Numbered from the stretch's first letter, positions 8,894 through 17,291 are shown. The stretch: 64,000 nucleotides of DNA from Haloarcula pelagica (GCF_030127105.1 NZ_CP126161.1:2108001-2172000); one strand, 5' to 3'. Program-made: numbers and translations. The notes: a model not told the origin generated them from the letters alone.

Positions 8894-9547
8894 ATGACTA
8901 CAGTTTCACCCGGCGAGCGGCTCGGCCTCCCCTGTCCCGCCTGTTCGCCCGACCTGGAGACCGTCCACGAAGTACTGAAAGACGGCGGCCAGGTCACGGT
9001 CCGGTGTACGGAGTGTGACCACGTCCACAAGGAACAGCTCCCCGAGGAGACGACCGTGCCCCGGGACGTTGTCGTCTCTCAGGACGGCGAATCGTTCACC
9101 GCACGGGTCGACGTACCGGAGGACGAACAGCTCGCCGTCGGCGAGGAGTTCCTCTTAGAGACCGAGGAAGCTGTCGTGACGGCCCGGATCACGAGCCTGG
9201 AGACCGACGAGGGCCGCGAGGACGACGCCCCGGTCGACGCCGTCGAGACCATCTGGTCCCGTGCGGTCGGCAACGTCGCGGTCAACGTCACGATGCACCC
9301 CAAGGACGGCCGCCACGACGAGACAGAGAGCTTCAAGCTCCAGGTCCCCGGTGACTACGAGTTCCGCGTCGGCGAGACCGAAGCTTTCGGCGACGAGGAG
9401 TTCACCGTCGAGGGGCTCCACATCCGCGACGACGCCCACGGCTACGACTTCGACAAGCTGGACTACGAGGGCGACAGCGCCGTCGCGAAGGACATCAACC
9501 GACTGTACGTCCGCGACGAGTCGACGACCGCGTGGTCGGCTTGGTAG
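8894..9547 (+). CDS. HVO_0476 family zinc-finger protein
   Basis: A 217-residue protein. The N-terminus has a four-cysteine zinc site, CPAC and CTEC about 30 residues apart, of the ribbon type. The remainder is a beta-rich acidic domain with a conserved core (VETIWSRAVGNVAVNVTMHP). I recall this as the HVO_0476 family. It ends one base before the start of the pcm gene, so the two are cotranscribed, an order that is conserved in haloarchaea. The function is unknown; a link to protein repair is inferred from the operon only. Confidence 0.8.
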   Translation: MTTVSPGERLGLPCPACSPDLETVHEVLKDGGQVTVRCTECDHVHKEQLPEETTVPRDVVVSQDGESFTARVDVPEDEQLAVGEEFLLETEEAVVTARITSLETDEGREDDAPVDAVETIWSRAVGNVAVNVTMHPKDGRHDETESFKLQVPGDYEFRVGETEAFGDEEFTVEGLHIRDDAHGYDFDKLDYEGDSAVAKDINRLYVRDESTTAWSAW

Positions 9548-9548
9548 G

Positions 9549-10172
9549 ATGACAGACCAGGCCCGCGCGGCGCTGGTCGAGCGACTCCGGAGCCAGGACC
9601 GACTCGACGACGAACGGGTTCTCGACGCGATCGGGACGGTCCCCAGACACGAGTTCGTCCCCGACGAGCGCCGCAACCGTGCCTACGTTGACAGCCCGCT
9701 GCCCATCGGTGAGGGCCAGACGATCTCCGCGCCACACATGGTCGCGATCATGGCGACGCTTCTGGACCTTCGGCCCGGCGACCGCGTGCTGGAGATCGGG
9801 ACCGGCTGTGGCTACCACGCTGCCGTGACGGCCGAACTGGTCGGAGCCGAACACGTCTACAGCGTGGAGTACCACGACTCGCTGGCCGACACAGCCCGCG
9901 AGCGCCTGACAGCGACCGGCTACGAGGACGTGTCGGTCCGTGCCGGCGACGGCAAACAGGGCTGGCCCGACCACGCTCCCTACGACCGCGCGTATCTCAC
10001 CTGTGCCGCCCCCGAACTCCCGCGAGCGGTCGTCGACCAGACCCGTCCGGGCGGGCTGGTGCTCGCCCCGCTCGGTGACGAACCTCAGCGACTCGTTCGC
10101 GTCCGACGCCGCGCCGACGGCTCGCTCGAACGCGAGGCACACGGGGCGGTCCGGTTCGTCCCGTTACAGTAG
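9549..10172 (+). CDS. pcm: Protein-L-isoaspartate O-methyltransferase
   Basis: A 207-residue protein with all PCMT signatures: the substrate-site segment PIGEGQTISAPHMVA (about residues 51-65), the SAM motif VLEIGTGCGYHAAV, then post-motifs GWPDHAPYDRAYLTCAA and PGGLVLAPLG. It methylates isoaspartyl residues in damaged proteins using S-adenosylmethionine. The ATG at 9549 follows the zinc-finger stop by one base and GGTAGG can serve as ribosome site. The much longer open frame upstream is a shadow of the zinc-finger gene. Its 3' end overlaps the convergent membrane gene by 9 bp. Confidence 0.93.
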   Translation: MTDQARAALVERLRSQDRLDDERVLDAIGTVPRHEFVPDERRNRAYVDSPLPIGEGQTISAPHMVAIMATLLDLRPGDRVLEIGTGCGYHAAVTAELVGAEHVYSVEYHDSLADTARERLTATGYEDVSVRAGDGKQGWPDHAPYDRAYLTCAAPELPRAVVDQTRPGGLVLAPLGDEPQRLVRVRRRADGSLEREAHGAVRFVPLQ

Positions 10173-10676
10173 CCACCAGCCGGCGAGGACGAACCGCCGG
10201 ACGACGACTTCAAGCCCGACCAGCACCGCGAGGCCGACGACCACTGCCGGACCGAAAAAGAGCGCGTACAACCCCAGCGGGTCGGTTTCGCCACGAACCT
10301 GCAGGAACGTGTAGACGACGAGGTTCGTTACGACGGCGAGCGCGAGCAGCGGGACCACGACGCCGTAGCGTGCGTATCCGTAGACCGGGACCGCAGCCTG
10401 TATCCCGAGGACGGCGACTCCGCCGAAGACGAGGGGTAGCACCGCTATCGGGCGATCGACCAGTCCGCTCGGGAACGCCCCGGTCACTAACCGAGCCCCC
10501 AGCCAACACCCGAGACAGCCACCGGCGTAGACGATGCCGACGCCGAGTGCGAACCACAGCGGCGGCCACCGATCGGCCATGACGGACGGTCCGGCGAGGA
10601 CGACCACCGACGCGACGATCGAGACGGCCCGCGTCAGCGTGTCGCTACCGAGCGCCGGGTCCGGGGTCCCTGGCAT
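10164..10676 (-). CDS. Four- or five-helix integral membrane protein, unidentified
   Basis: A 170-residue hydrophobic protein with about five membrane helices (roughly residues 16-36, 40-60, 76-95, 105-126 and 138-160) and few charged residues between them. The ATG at 10676 gives MPGTPDPALG; the frame continues upstream but overlaps the second pcm gene and is not coding there. The family is not recognised. It sits between the two Pcm-type genes, overlapping the first one at its 3' end and sharing a divergent promoter region with the second. Confidence 0.7.
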   Translation of the reverse strand: MPGTPDPALGSDTLTRAVSIVASVVVLAGPSVMADRWPPLWFALGVGIVYAGGCLGCWLGARLVTGAFPSGLVDRPIAVLPLVFGGVAVLGIQAAVPVYGYARYGVVVPLLALAVVTNLVVYTFLQVRGETDPLGLYALFFGPAVVVGLAVLVGLEVVVRRFVLAGWWLL

Positions 10677-10763
10677 GGCCGGCTGTTCACACCGCCGCCG
10701 GGTCACTCTTGTGTCGGTGGCCGGGGCCGCGTCATTCATATAGCTCCACGCGAACCCACGGGT

Positions 10764-11492
10764 ATGGACACTGCGGTGCTGCGGGACGACATGGTCGACA
10801 GCCTCCAACACGACAGCAAGGGTGCCGTCCAGAGCGCGTGGCTGTCGGCGGCGATGCGGTCGGTCCCGCGTGAGGCGTTCGTCCCCGAGGAGCAGGCCTA
10901 CTCCGACCGGCCGTTCGAGGTCATGGGGACCCGCGTCCTCTCGCCGAGCACCGCAGCACGCCTGCTGGAAGCGCTCGGGCCGGCCGCGGACGACGACGTG
11001 CTGGTCGTCGGTGCCGGCGTCGGCTACACCGCCGCGGTGCTGGCCGAGCGGGTCGGTGCCGCGAACGTCCAGGCGGTCGACATCACCCGGCGGCTGGTCA
11101 TCGAGGCGCGGTCGAACCTGGCCACGGCCGGCTACGACGCGGTGCTGGTCGACCGCCGAAACGGCGCCGACGGACTGCCGGAGTACGCGCCCTACGACCG
11201 CATCCTGCTGGAGGCCGCCGCGATCAGTCCGCCCCGTTCGCTGGTCGACCAACTGGCTCCCGATGGACAACTCGTGATGCCCCTCGGCGCCGGCGAACAG
11301 ACGCTGACGATCGTCGACGCCGACGGGGAGACCGAGCGCCTGGGGGGTGTCGCGTTCGCGCCGATGCTCGTCGAGGGCGAGCAGGCCGACACCGTCGAAC
11401 GCAACCGGACCCACCGGGAGGATCGCGAACGTGCGCGCAAGGCGGCCGAGACCCGACCGGGCTGGGAACACGAGTGGATCGACTGGGACTAG
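10764..11492 (+). CDS. Divergent Pcm-like methyltransferase paralogue
   Basis: A 242-residue protein in the isoaspartyl methyltransferase family, but altered. The N-terminal PREAFVPEEQAYSDRP is recognisable. However, the QTIS substrate segment is replaced by TRVLSPSTAARLL, and the SAM motif reads VLVVGAGVGYTAAV, with the usual acidic residue after VL missing. Later motifs (AVDITRRLVIEAR, YAPYDRILLEAAA, DGQLVMPLG) remain. A charged C-terminal tail ends WEHEWIDWD. It is probably a SAM-fold methyltransferase with a changed target, or a regulator. The stop overlaps that of the convergent pilin-like gene. Confidence 0.85.
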   Translation: MDTAVLRDDMVDSLQHDSKGAVQSAWLSAAMRSVPREAFVPEEQAYSDRPFEVMGTRVLSPSTAARLLEALGPAADDDVLVVGAGVGYTAAVLAERVGAANVQAVDITRRLVIEARSNLATAGYDAVLVDRRNGADGLPEYAPYDRILLEAAAISPPRSLVDQLAPDGQLVMPLGAGEQTLTIVDADGETERLGGVAFAPMLVEGEQADTVERNRTHREDRERARKAAETRPGWEHEWIDWD

Positions 11493-11932
11493 GAGCTCAC
11501 CACTAGCAGATCGGTGTTCGCTCGGTTATCCTGGTAGCTACTGCCGGCCGGCGGTTTCACTTCGAAGACCACCGTCCCCTCGTCCTGATTCGGACCCAGC
11601 GACGGCGACAGCGACAGCGACGCCGTCCCGCTGGACCCGGTCTTTGCGGTCTTGACCGACGACAGTGTGGCCGTCCCGCTCTTGGCGACGACCGTCGCGT
11701 CGGCGACCGGCGCCCCGTCCGGATCGACGACGGTCACACCGACTGAGCTGCTCCCGGGTTTCGTGACCTCCGGGGCCGGTTGCACGTCGACTTCGGTCAC
11801 CTGGAGCGTCTGGATGCCCGAGATGGTGCTCATCATCACGCTCATGCAGGCGACGCCGACGACAAGCGCGATGACAAGCCGGATCGGCAGCCCTTCGATA
11901 CCACGTTCGTCCCGCCACAGGGCGTCGAACAT
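11489..11932 (-). CDS. DUF7382-type single-pass membrane protein with Ig-like domain
   Basis: A 147-residue protein. The N-terminus RDERGIEGLPIRL followed by a hydrophobic helix (residues 17-38) looks like an archaeal class III (type IV pilin-like) signal or membrane anchor. Residues about 60-147 form a carboxypeptidase-regulatory/Ig-like beta domain (VGVTVVDPDGAPVADATVVA), facing outside. I recall this as DUF7382. The start at 11932 was chosen because the upstream frame is a shadow of the ATPase gene. It is divergent from the HerA-like ATPase with a 75-bp gap. Whether it is assembled into a filament is unknown. Confidence 0.7.
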   Translation of the reverse strand: MFDALWRDERGIEGLPIRLVIALVVGVACMSVMMSTISGIQTLQVTEVDVQPAPEVTKPGSSSVGVTVVDPDGAPVADATVVAKSGTATLSSVKTAKTGSSGTASLSLSPSLGPNQDEGTVVFEVKPPAGSSYQDNRANTDLLVVSS

Positions 11933-12007
11933 GGAGCGTCCTGGTCCCGGGTTGGTACTTGAACCCTCGGCCCAGCGTTCAAATACGAAGCCGGGGCCAG
12001 CCCCGCC

Positions 12008-13036
12008 ATGGTCGTCATCGGACGCGAGGGGGAATCGGGGCCGACGGCCCGGCTGGGTCACTACCGGGCGCGGGACGGGAGCCGCGGCGCCCGCGTCGAT
12101 CTGGATCTCGACGGCCCCCACGCCGGACTGGTCGTCGGGAAACGCGGGACAGGAAAGAGCTACACCCTGGGGGTCCTCGCGGAGGCGCTGGCAGAGAGCG
12201 ACGGCGTCGCACCGGTCGTCGTCGACCCGATGGGCGGCTTCGCCGGGCTCGCGGCGGGGGACACGCCGGCCACCGTCGTCGAGCCACGGGTCCGGGCCGG
12301 CTCGCTCGCTCCGCGCGAGTGGTGTGCACTGCTCGGACTGGACCCCGAACGTGGCGCGGGGAGCCTCCTCTGGCGGGCGGCCAGCCGGCACGACACGCTC
12401 CAGGCGATGTGTCGCTGGGTCGAGAGCGCCGACGCCGACCGGTCGATCAGACGCGCGACGACGAACCACCTCGCACTGGCGGCCGACTGGGACGTGTTCG
12501 ATCCGGACGGGCTAGACGCAGCGGGGCTCGACGGCCCGGGCGCGACCGTCCTCGACCTCTCCGGCCGGGCTCGACGGCCCGCGAGCGCGGTGCTCGCCGC
12601 GGTCGCGACCGCTCTGTACGAGGGACGGGTCGACGGGACGACGACGCGGCTCCCCTGGCTGCTCGTCGACGAGGCCCACGCGTTCACCGACGGCGTCGCC
12701 GCCGGCCCGCTCCGCCGGCTCGTCACCCGGGGTCACCAGCCCGGCGTGAGTCTCTGGCTGGCGACACAGCGCCCGAGCGCGCTGCCGACGGTCGCGGTGT
12801 CACAGGCCGACCTCCACTTGACCCACCGGCTGACCAGCCGTGCCGACATCGAGGCGCTCGCGGCCGCACACCCGACGTATCTCGACGGCGACTGGGCGAC
12901 GCGGCTGCCCGAGGCGCCCGGCGAGGCGCTCGTCGTCGACGACACCACTGAGTCGGTCCACCACGTCCGGGTGCGCGAGCGCCGGACGCCACACGGCGGT
13001 GGGAGTCCGCGCGCCTCGGCCGTCGTCGATCCGTGA
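12008..13036 (+). CDS. HerA-like ATPase
   Basis: A 342-residue protein with Walker A GKRGTGKS (residues 44-51), Walker B LPWLLVDEAHAF and a sensor-like WLATQRPSALP. This order matches the HerA/FtsK-like branch of P-loop ATPases. It is shorter than repair HerA (about 500), with a minimal N-terminal beta segment and no NurA nuclease beside it. HerA-type ATPases pump DNA, but small haloarchaeal relatives are uncharacterised. Its divergent pairing with a pilin-like membrane protein at 11489-11932 may hint at a membrane-linked role, which is inference only. Confidence 0.82.
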   Translation: MVVIGREGESGPTARLGHYRARDGSRGARVDLDLDGPHAGLVVGKRGTGKSYTLGVLAEALAESDGVAPVVVDPMGGFAGLAAGDTPATVVEPRVRAGSLAPREWCALLGLDPERGAGSLLWRAASRHDTLQAMCRWVESADADRSIRRATTNHLALAADWDVFDPDGLDAAGLDGPGATVLDLSGRARRPASAVLAAVATALYEGRVDGTTTRLPWLLVDEAHAFTDGVAAGPLRRLVTRGHQPGVSLWLATQRPSALPTVAVSQADLHLTHRLTSRADIEALAAAHPTYLDGDWATRLPEAPGEALVVDDTTESVHHVRVRERRTPHGGGSPRASAVVDP

Positions 13037-13084
13037 CGGGCGTCGACCGCAACGCAGGAGTACTCGGACGGCCTCCCCCAGGTA

Positions 13085-13477
13085 ATGAGTGGGTTCCGCG
13101 ACGAGTGGGCCGGGCCGCTCGCGCTGGTCGCCGTCGGCGGGTTCTGCGGGGCCGCGTTCCGACACGCCATCGCCCTCGCGACGCCGGGGATCGCCGTCCT
13201 GCAGGACCCGATCACCGGGACACTCGCCGCGAACCTCCTCGGGAGCGTCCTGCTGGGCGCGGTCGTCTACGACGCGGGCGCCCGGGAGGTGTTGACCACG
13301 CGTGCCAGACTGCTCGTCGGGACGGGTTTCCTCTCGTCGCTGACGACCTACAGCACCTTCGCCGTCCAGACAAGCGGGCTCGGTCCCGAACTCGCCGCCC
13401 TGAACGTCGCCGCGAACTACGGGCTCGGCTTCGCCGCGGTCGTCTGCGGGCAGCTCCTCGCGGGGTGGCTGTCGTGA
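13085..13477 (+). CDS. crcB: CrcB/Fluc fluoride channel, first subunit
   Basis: A 130-residue, four-helix protein of the CrcB/Fluc family that exports fluoride by channel conduction. Hallmarks are GGFCGAAFRH in helix 1, NLLGSVLLGA in helix 2, and LVGTGFLSSLTTYSTFAVQ, which holds the helix-break sodium site and the pore phenylalanine region in helix 3. The stop overlaps the next crcB start by four bases, so the two are translationally coupled and probably form a heterodimeric dual-topology channel. No fluoride riboswitch is evident in the 48 bp upstream. Confidence 0.92.
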   Translation: MSGFRDEWAGPLALVAVGGFCGAAFRHAIALATPGIAVLQDPITGTLAANLLGSVLLGAVVYDAGAREVLTTRARLLVGTGFLSSLTTYSTFAVQTSGLGPELAALNVAANYGLGFAAVVCGQLLAGWLS

Positions 13478-13818
13478 ATCCGTTGCTCCTGGTGGGTGTC
13501 GGCGGCGCGGTCGGTGCGCTGGCCCGGTACACCCTGTCCCGGACGCTCGAACGCGACCTGCTTGATACGTTCGCGGTGAACGTCCTCGGGAGCGTCCTGC
13601 TGGGCCTGCTCGTCACTGCCCCGGTCGGTGAGCCGGTCACGGTGGCGGCCGGGACCGGCTTCTGTGGCGCGTTCACCACGTTCTCCTCGTTCGCGGTCGA
13701 GACGGTCCAGTTAGCGGAGAACGACGAACTCGGCGCGGCGGCGGGTTACGCCGGCGGGATGCTCGGGGCCGCCCTGGTCGGGGTTCTGGTCGGTAGTGCA
13801 GTCGGGGCCGCGCTGTAG
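13474..13818 (+). CDS. crcB: CrcB/Fluc fluoride channel, second subunit
   Basis: A 114-residue CrcB/Fluc protein, starting at GTG 13474 within the GTGA overlap with the first crcB. Motifs are VGGAVGALARY, NVLGSVLLGLL and TGFCGAFTTFSSFAVE. An earlier start is not plausible because that frame is a shadow of the first gene. Tandem crcB genes of this kind encode the two oppositely oriented halves of one fluoride channel. The pair differs in sequence, consistent with fixed opposite topologies. Confidence 0.92.
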   Translation: MNPLLLVGVGGAVGALARYTLSRTLERDLLDTFAVNVLGSVLLGLLVTAPVGEPVTVAAGTGFCGAFTTFSSFAVETVQLAENDELGAAAGYAGGMLGAALVGVLVGSAVGAAL

Positions 13819-13856
13819 CGCGCAGGGCTCAAGACGCCGGCGGACCTGCACCCGGT

Positions 13857-14963
13857 ATGGACCCTGCCGAGCTCCGTCGGTCGATCCCGGCACTGGAGGA
13901 GTGTACCTACTTCAACACCGGCGCGAGCGGCCCGAGCCCGCGCCACGTCGTCGAGGCGGCGACCGATTTCATAGAACGCCACGAGTTCGAGGGCCACGGC
14001 CCACAGGACCCCTACGAGATGGGCTTTGGCGCGATCGATGCCGCCCGCGAGGTGGCCGCCGACTTCCTCGGTGCCGGGACCGACGACCTCGCGCTCACCC
14101 GTAGCACCGCCGACGGGATCAGTCTCGTCGCCGGCGCGATCGACTTCCAGCCGGGCGACGTGGTCGTACGGACCGATCTCGAACACCCCGCTGGGACACT
14201 CCCCTGGGACCGGCTGGCCGACACGCACGACATCGAGGTTCGGGTCGTCCCGACCGAGCGGGGACGACTCGACACGGCGGCGCTGAAAGACGCCGTCGCG
14301 GACGCGCGGCTGGTCGTCCTGAGTTCGCTCACCTGGACTCACGGCACCCGACTCCCGGTCGCCGAGGTCACCGACATCGCCCACGACGCGGGGGCACAGG
14401 TGCTCGTCGACGCCGTCCAGTCGGTCGGGCACCACCCGGTCGACGTGACCGAGTGGGGCGCGGACTTCGTGGCCTGTGCCGGCCACAAGTGGCTACTGGG
14501 GGTGTGGGGCGCCGGCATGCTGTACGTCCATCCGGATGGCCACGACCGACTGCGACAGACCCGGATCGGCTACCGGAGCGTCGAGGACCCCGGCGCCAGC
14601 GAGTACACGTACCACGCCGGCGGCCGGCGCTTCGAGGTCGGGACGACCACGCCGGCGCCCTACGTCGCGCTGGCCGAGGCGATCGAGACGATCGAGGAGA
14701 TCGGGCTCGATACCGTGCAATCCCGGGGTGAGCGGCTGACCGACCGGCTGAAAGCGGGGCTCGGCGACCGACTGCTGAGTCCCGAGGAGTACGAGTCCGG
14801 GCTGGTCACCTTCGCCGTCGAGGACCCCGAGGCGACGGTCGAACGGCTCGGCGAGGCCGGCGTCGTCGTCCGGTCGCTCCCCCACCCGGAGGGCGCCGTC
14901 CGGGCGTCGGTCCACGCGTTCAACACCGCCGAGGACGTGGACCGACTGCTCGACGCGCTGTAG
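13857..14963 (+). CDS. Class V PLP-dependent aminotransferase
   Basis: A 368-residue fold-type I enzyme of the class V (NifS/SufS/IscS-like) aminotransferase family. The PLP lysine is K211 in CAGHKWLLG, and the cofactor ring is held by D185 and Q188 in LVDAVQS. The start, YFNTGASGPSPR, is the usual N-terminal substrate loop. There is no cysteine-bearing mobile loop typical of cysteine desulfurases, so an aminotransferase, lyase or epimerase-like reaction on an unknown amine is more likely than sulfur mobilisation. It is followed after 38 bp by the NUDIX-eIF2B gene on the same strand. Confidence 0.87.
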   Translation: MDPAELRRSIPALEECTYFNTGASGPSPRHVVEAATDFIERHEFEGHGPQDPYEMGFGAIDAAREVAADFLGAGTDDLALTRSTADGISLVAGAIDFQPGDVVVRTDLEHPAGTLPWDRLADTHDIEVRVVPTERGRLDTAALKDAVADARLVVLSSLTWTHGTRLPVAEVTDIAHDAGAQVLVDAVQSVGHHPVDVTEWGADFVACAGHKWLLGVWGAGMLYVHPDGHDRLRQTRIGYRSVEDPGASEYTYHAGGRRFEVGTTTPAPYVALAEAIETIEEIGLDTVQSRGERLTDRLKAGLGDRLLSPEEYESGLVTFAVEDPEATVERLGEAGVVVRSLPHPEGAVRASVHAFNTAEDVDRLLDAL

Positions 14964-15001
14964 CCCCCACGCTCATTGTCCTCGCCGTCGACGGTGCTGC
15001 C

Positions 15002-16306
15002 ATGACTCCCCGGCCGGTCGTCACCTGCTTCCTCCGAGCGGACGGCGAGGTGCTCCTGTTGCGCCGCAGCGACGCCGTCGGCTCGTACGCCGGCCGGTGG
15101 GGCGGCGTGGCCGGACACGTCGCAGCTGACGGCGAAGACCCGACAGCACCGGACCGGGACCCGGAGGCCGCGGCACGGGCGGAGATCGCCGAGGAGACCG
15201 GGCTGGAGCGTGCGGTCACGCTGGTCCGACAGGGCGAGCCGTTTCCGGTCGAGGACGACTCGGACCAGTGGCTCGTCTACCCGTTCCTCTTCGACTGTGA
15301 CTCCCGTGGGGTTCGGACGAACGCGGAGACGGTCGAGACGGCCTGGGTCCAGCCCCCGGAGATCCTCCGCCGGGAGACGGTCCCGCGGCTCTGGCTGTCC
15401 TACGACCGGGTCCGCCCGCGCGTGGCGACGGTCCGCGAGGACCGGACCCACGGCTCCTCGTGGCTGTCGATGCGCGCGCTGGAGGTTCTCCGGGACGAGG
15501 CGGCGGTCGTCGCCGAGGGACACCGGGCGGACGGCACGCGGCCCGAACGGACCGGCGACGACTGGGACGGGCTGGCGGCCCTGGCGCGGTCGCTGCGGGA
15601 CGCCCGGCCATCGATGGCCGTCCTGGCCAACCGGATCGACCGGACGATGCTGGCCGCGAGCGACGAGCGGTCGCCACGGGCCGTCGAGACCGCCGCCAGC
15701 CGCGCGGTCGAACAGGCCTGTGCCGTCGACCGCGAGGCCGCCCAGGTCGCCGCCGAGACCCTGCCCGAACGGATCGCGACGCTCTCGCGGTCTGGAACCG
15801 TCAGCGCCGCGATCCACGAGGCCGCGCCCGAGGCGGTCCTGGTCGCCGAATCACGCCCGGGCCGGGAAGGCGTGGCCGTGGCCGAGTCGCTGGCGGCGGC
15901 GACGGACGTGACGCTGACGACCGACGCCGCCCTGGCGTTCGAACTCGTCGACTGGGACGCCGAAGCCGTGGTCGTCGGCGCCGACCGAATCCTGCCCGAC
16001 GGTCGGGTGGTCAACAAGGTCGGGACGCGGGCGGCGGCACTGTCGGCCGCGGCCGCGGACTGTGCGGTGTTCGTCGCCGCCGCGAGCGACAAGATCGCTC
16101 CCGACGACGGCTACGACCTCGAACCGCGAGAGCGGACAGAACTGTACGACGGCACGGCCGACGTGGCCGTCGCGAACCCGACCTTCGACGTGACGCCGGC
16201 CGACGCGGTGACGGCGGTGCTGACCGAACAGGGCCGGCTTGACGGCGAGGAGGTCCGCGCCGTCGCCGCCGCCCACCGGGAGTGGACCACCTGGGATCGG
16301 TCCTGA
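15002..16306 (+). CDS. NUDIX hydrolase fused to eIF2B-alpha-like domain
   Basis: A 434-residue two-domain protein. Residues 5-150 form a NUDIX domain with the box spanning about 38-68 and ending AEIAEETGL; the usual arginine of the REuxEE core appears as alanine. Residues about 185-434 resemble the eIF2B-alpha/ribose-1,5-bisphosphate isomerase/methylthioribose-1-phosphate isomerase superfamily: VAESRPGREGVAVAESL, VVVGADRILPDGRVVNKVGT and a C-terminal PTFDVTPADAV. Such isomerases act on phosphorylated ribose, and NUDIX enzymes release ribose phosphates from nucleotides, so a linked nucleotide-salvage role is plausible. The order and intact frame argue for a genuine fusion. Confidence 0.85.
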   Translation: MTPRPVVTCFLRADGEVLLLRRSDAVGSYAGRWGGVAGHVAADGEDPTAPDRDPEAAARAEIAEETGLERAVTLVRQGEPFPVEDDSDQWLVYPFLFDCDSRGVRTNAETVETAWVQPPEILRRETVPRLWLSYDRVRPRVATVREDRTHGSSWLSMRALEVLRDEAAVVAEGHRADGTRPERTGDDWDGLAALARSLRDARPSMAVLANRIDRTMLAASDERSPRAVETAASRAVEQACAVDREAAQVAAETLPERIATLSRSGTVSAAIHEAAPEAVLVAESRPGREGVAVAESLAAATDVTLTTDAALAFELVDWDAEAVVVGADRILPDGRVVNKVGTRAAALSAAAADCAVFVAAASDKIAPDDGYDLEPRERTELYDGTADVAVANPTFDVTPADAVTAVLTEQGRLDGEEVRAVAAAHREWTTWDRS

Positions 16307-16320
16307 GGCGCGGGCGGTGG

Positions 16321-16458
16321 TCAGTCGTACCGCGCGACCGCCCGGACCGGCGAGCCGTCGCCATCGAACGTGGCGTGGTCGGTGATCGAGACGGACGGGT
16401 CGCCGGGGTAGGTCGGCATCCCCGACCGGATCGGCTGGGTGAGGTCGGCGTCGGGCAC
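16321..16458 (-). pseudogene. Truncated N-terminus of a cyclase/kynurenine formamidase-like gene
   Basis: Forty-five codons on the minus strand begin at GTG and read DADLTQPIRSGMPTYPGDPS. This is the hallmark N-terminus of the cyclase (kynurenine formamidase-like) family, whose members are about 200-250 residues long. A TGA stops the frame right after ARYD, before the conserved HxGTHxDxP metal site, and the NUDIX gene ends 15 bp beyond. In-frame TGA also lies just before the GTG. This is best read as a gene stump left by deletion, 37 bp downstream of the MBL hydrolase. A functional micropeptide is unlikely. Confidence 0.65.
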
Positions 16459-16495
16459 ACCTCAGGTGGACCCGCTGGCGACAGACGGCTTGCGC

Positions 16496-17242
16496 TCACT
16501 GCTCGTCCAGGGCGACCGGGATACCGGCGGCGGCCACGTCGGCGGCGAAGGCCCGCGAGTCCGCGGCCAGCGTCGAGAAGGTGTTGTAGTGGACCGGCAC
16601 CACCAGATCGGGGTCGATCGTCGCCGCGAGCCGTGCGGCCTCGTGGCGGTCCATCGTGAACCGCTGGCCGATCGGGGGACAGAACAGCGAGGTCTCGACG
16701 GTCCGGTGGCCGGGCAGAACATCGGTGTCGCCCGGCCAGAAACAGTGGGTCCCCTCGACCACGGCGAGGAAGCCACAGCCGAACCCCTCGGGGTGGTAGG
16801 GCGTCCCGTTCGGCCGGGTGTGTGGCCCGTCGGGTTCGTTGTACGCCGGCGTCGTCCAGATATCGGTGCCGTCGACGCTGAGCCGGTCGGTGGCGCCGAC
16901 CTGCCGGACTTCGTAGGGCAGATCCGACAGGGGGCGGAGGTCCCGTTCCCGGTCGCGCCCGCCGATTCCCTCGAAGGCAACGACCGTGGCGTCGGGCGCT
17001 GCGACCCGTTCGATCGCGTCGGGGTCGTAGTGGTGGACGTGGCTGACACAGACGATGTCGCCGTCGCGGGCGTCGTAGTCCCGCGCCGGCGGGTGGCCGA
17101 CGCCGCCCTCGAAGGGCTCCCACTCTCCGGTCAGGACGCCGTAGCGGCCCGGGTCCACGTAGACGACAGTGTCGGCGCCGGCGAGTCGGATCGTCGCGTA
17201 GCCGAGCCACTCGACGGTGAGCCCGTCGTGTCTGACCGTCAT
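16496..17242 (-). CDS. MBL-fold metallo-hydrolase
   Basis: A 248-residue metallo-beta-lactamase-fold protein. The start, VEWLGYATIRLAG, and the metal-loop region VSHVHHYDPDAIER give the HxHxxD-like site (HVHHYD). Later GDTDV and VPVHYNT supply the remaining ligands, as in the UlaG-like group. These enzymes hydrolyse phosphoesters or lactones; the substrate is unknown. It has full length and a clear ATG. The cyclase stump lies just downstream on the same strand, and the phosphate operon's last gene ends 49 bp upstream. Confidence 0.85.
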   Translation of the reverse strand: MTVRHDGLTVEWLGYATIRLAGADTVVYVDPGRYGVLTGEWEPFEGGVGHPPARDYDARDGDIVCVSHVHHYDPDAIERVAAPDATVVAFEGIGGRDRERDLRPLSDLPYEVRQVGATDRLSVDGTDIWTTPAYNEPDGPHTRPNGTPYHPEGFGCGFLAVVEGTHCFWPGDTDVLPGHRTVETSLFCPPIGQRFTMDRHEAARLAATIDPDLVVPVHYNTFSTLAADSRAFAADVAAAGIPVALDEQ

Positions 17243-17291
17243 CGGCTCTCACTACGCGAGCCGAGACATAAAGCCGCTACGAGCCACGCGA

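Noticed and set aside
13037-13084. A fluoride riboswitch before the crcB pair
   Set aside because: The 48-bp leader does not show the conserved pseudoknot sequence of the crcB riboswitch and is too short to contain it with an expression platform.
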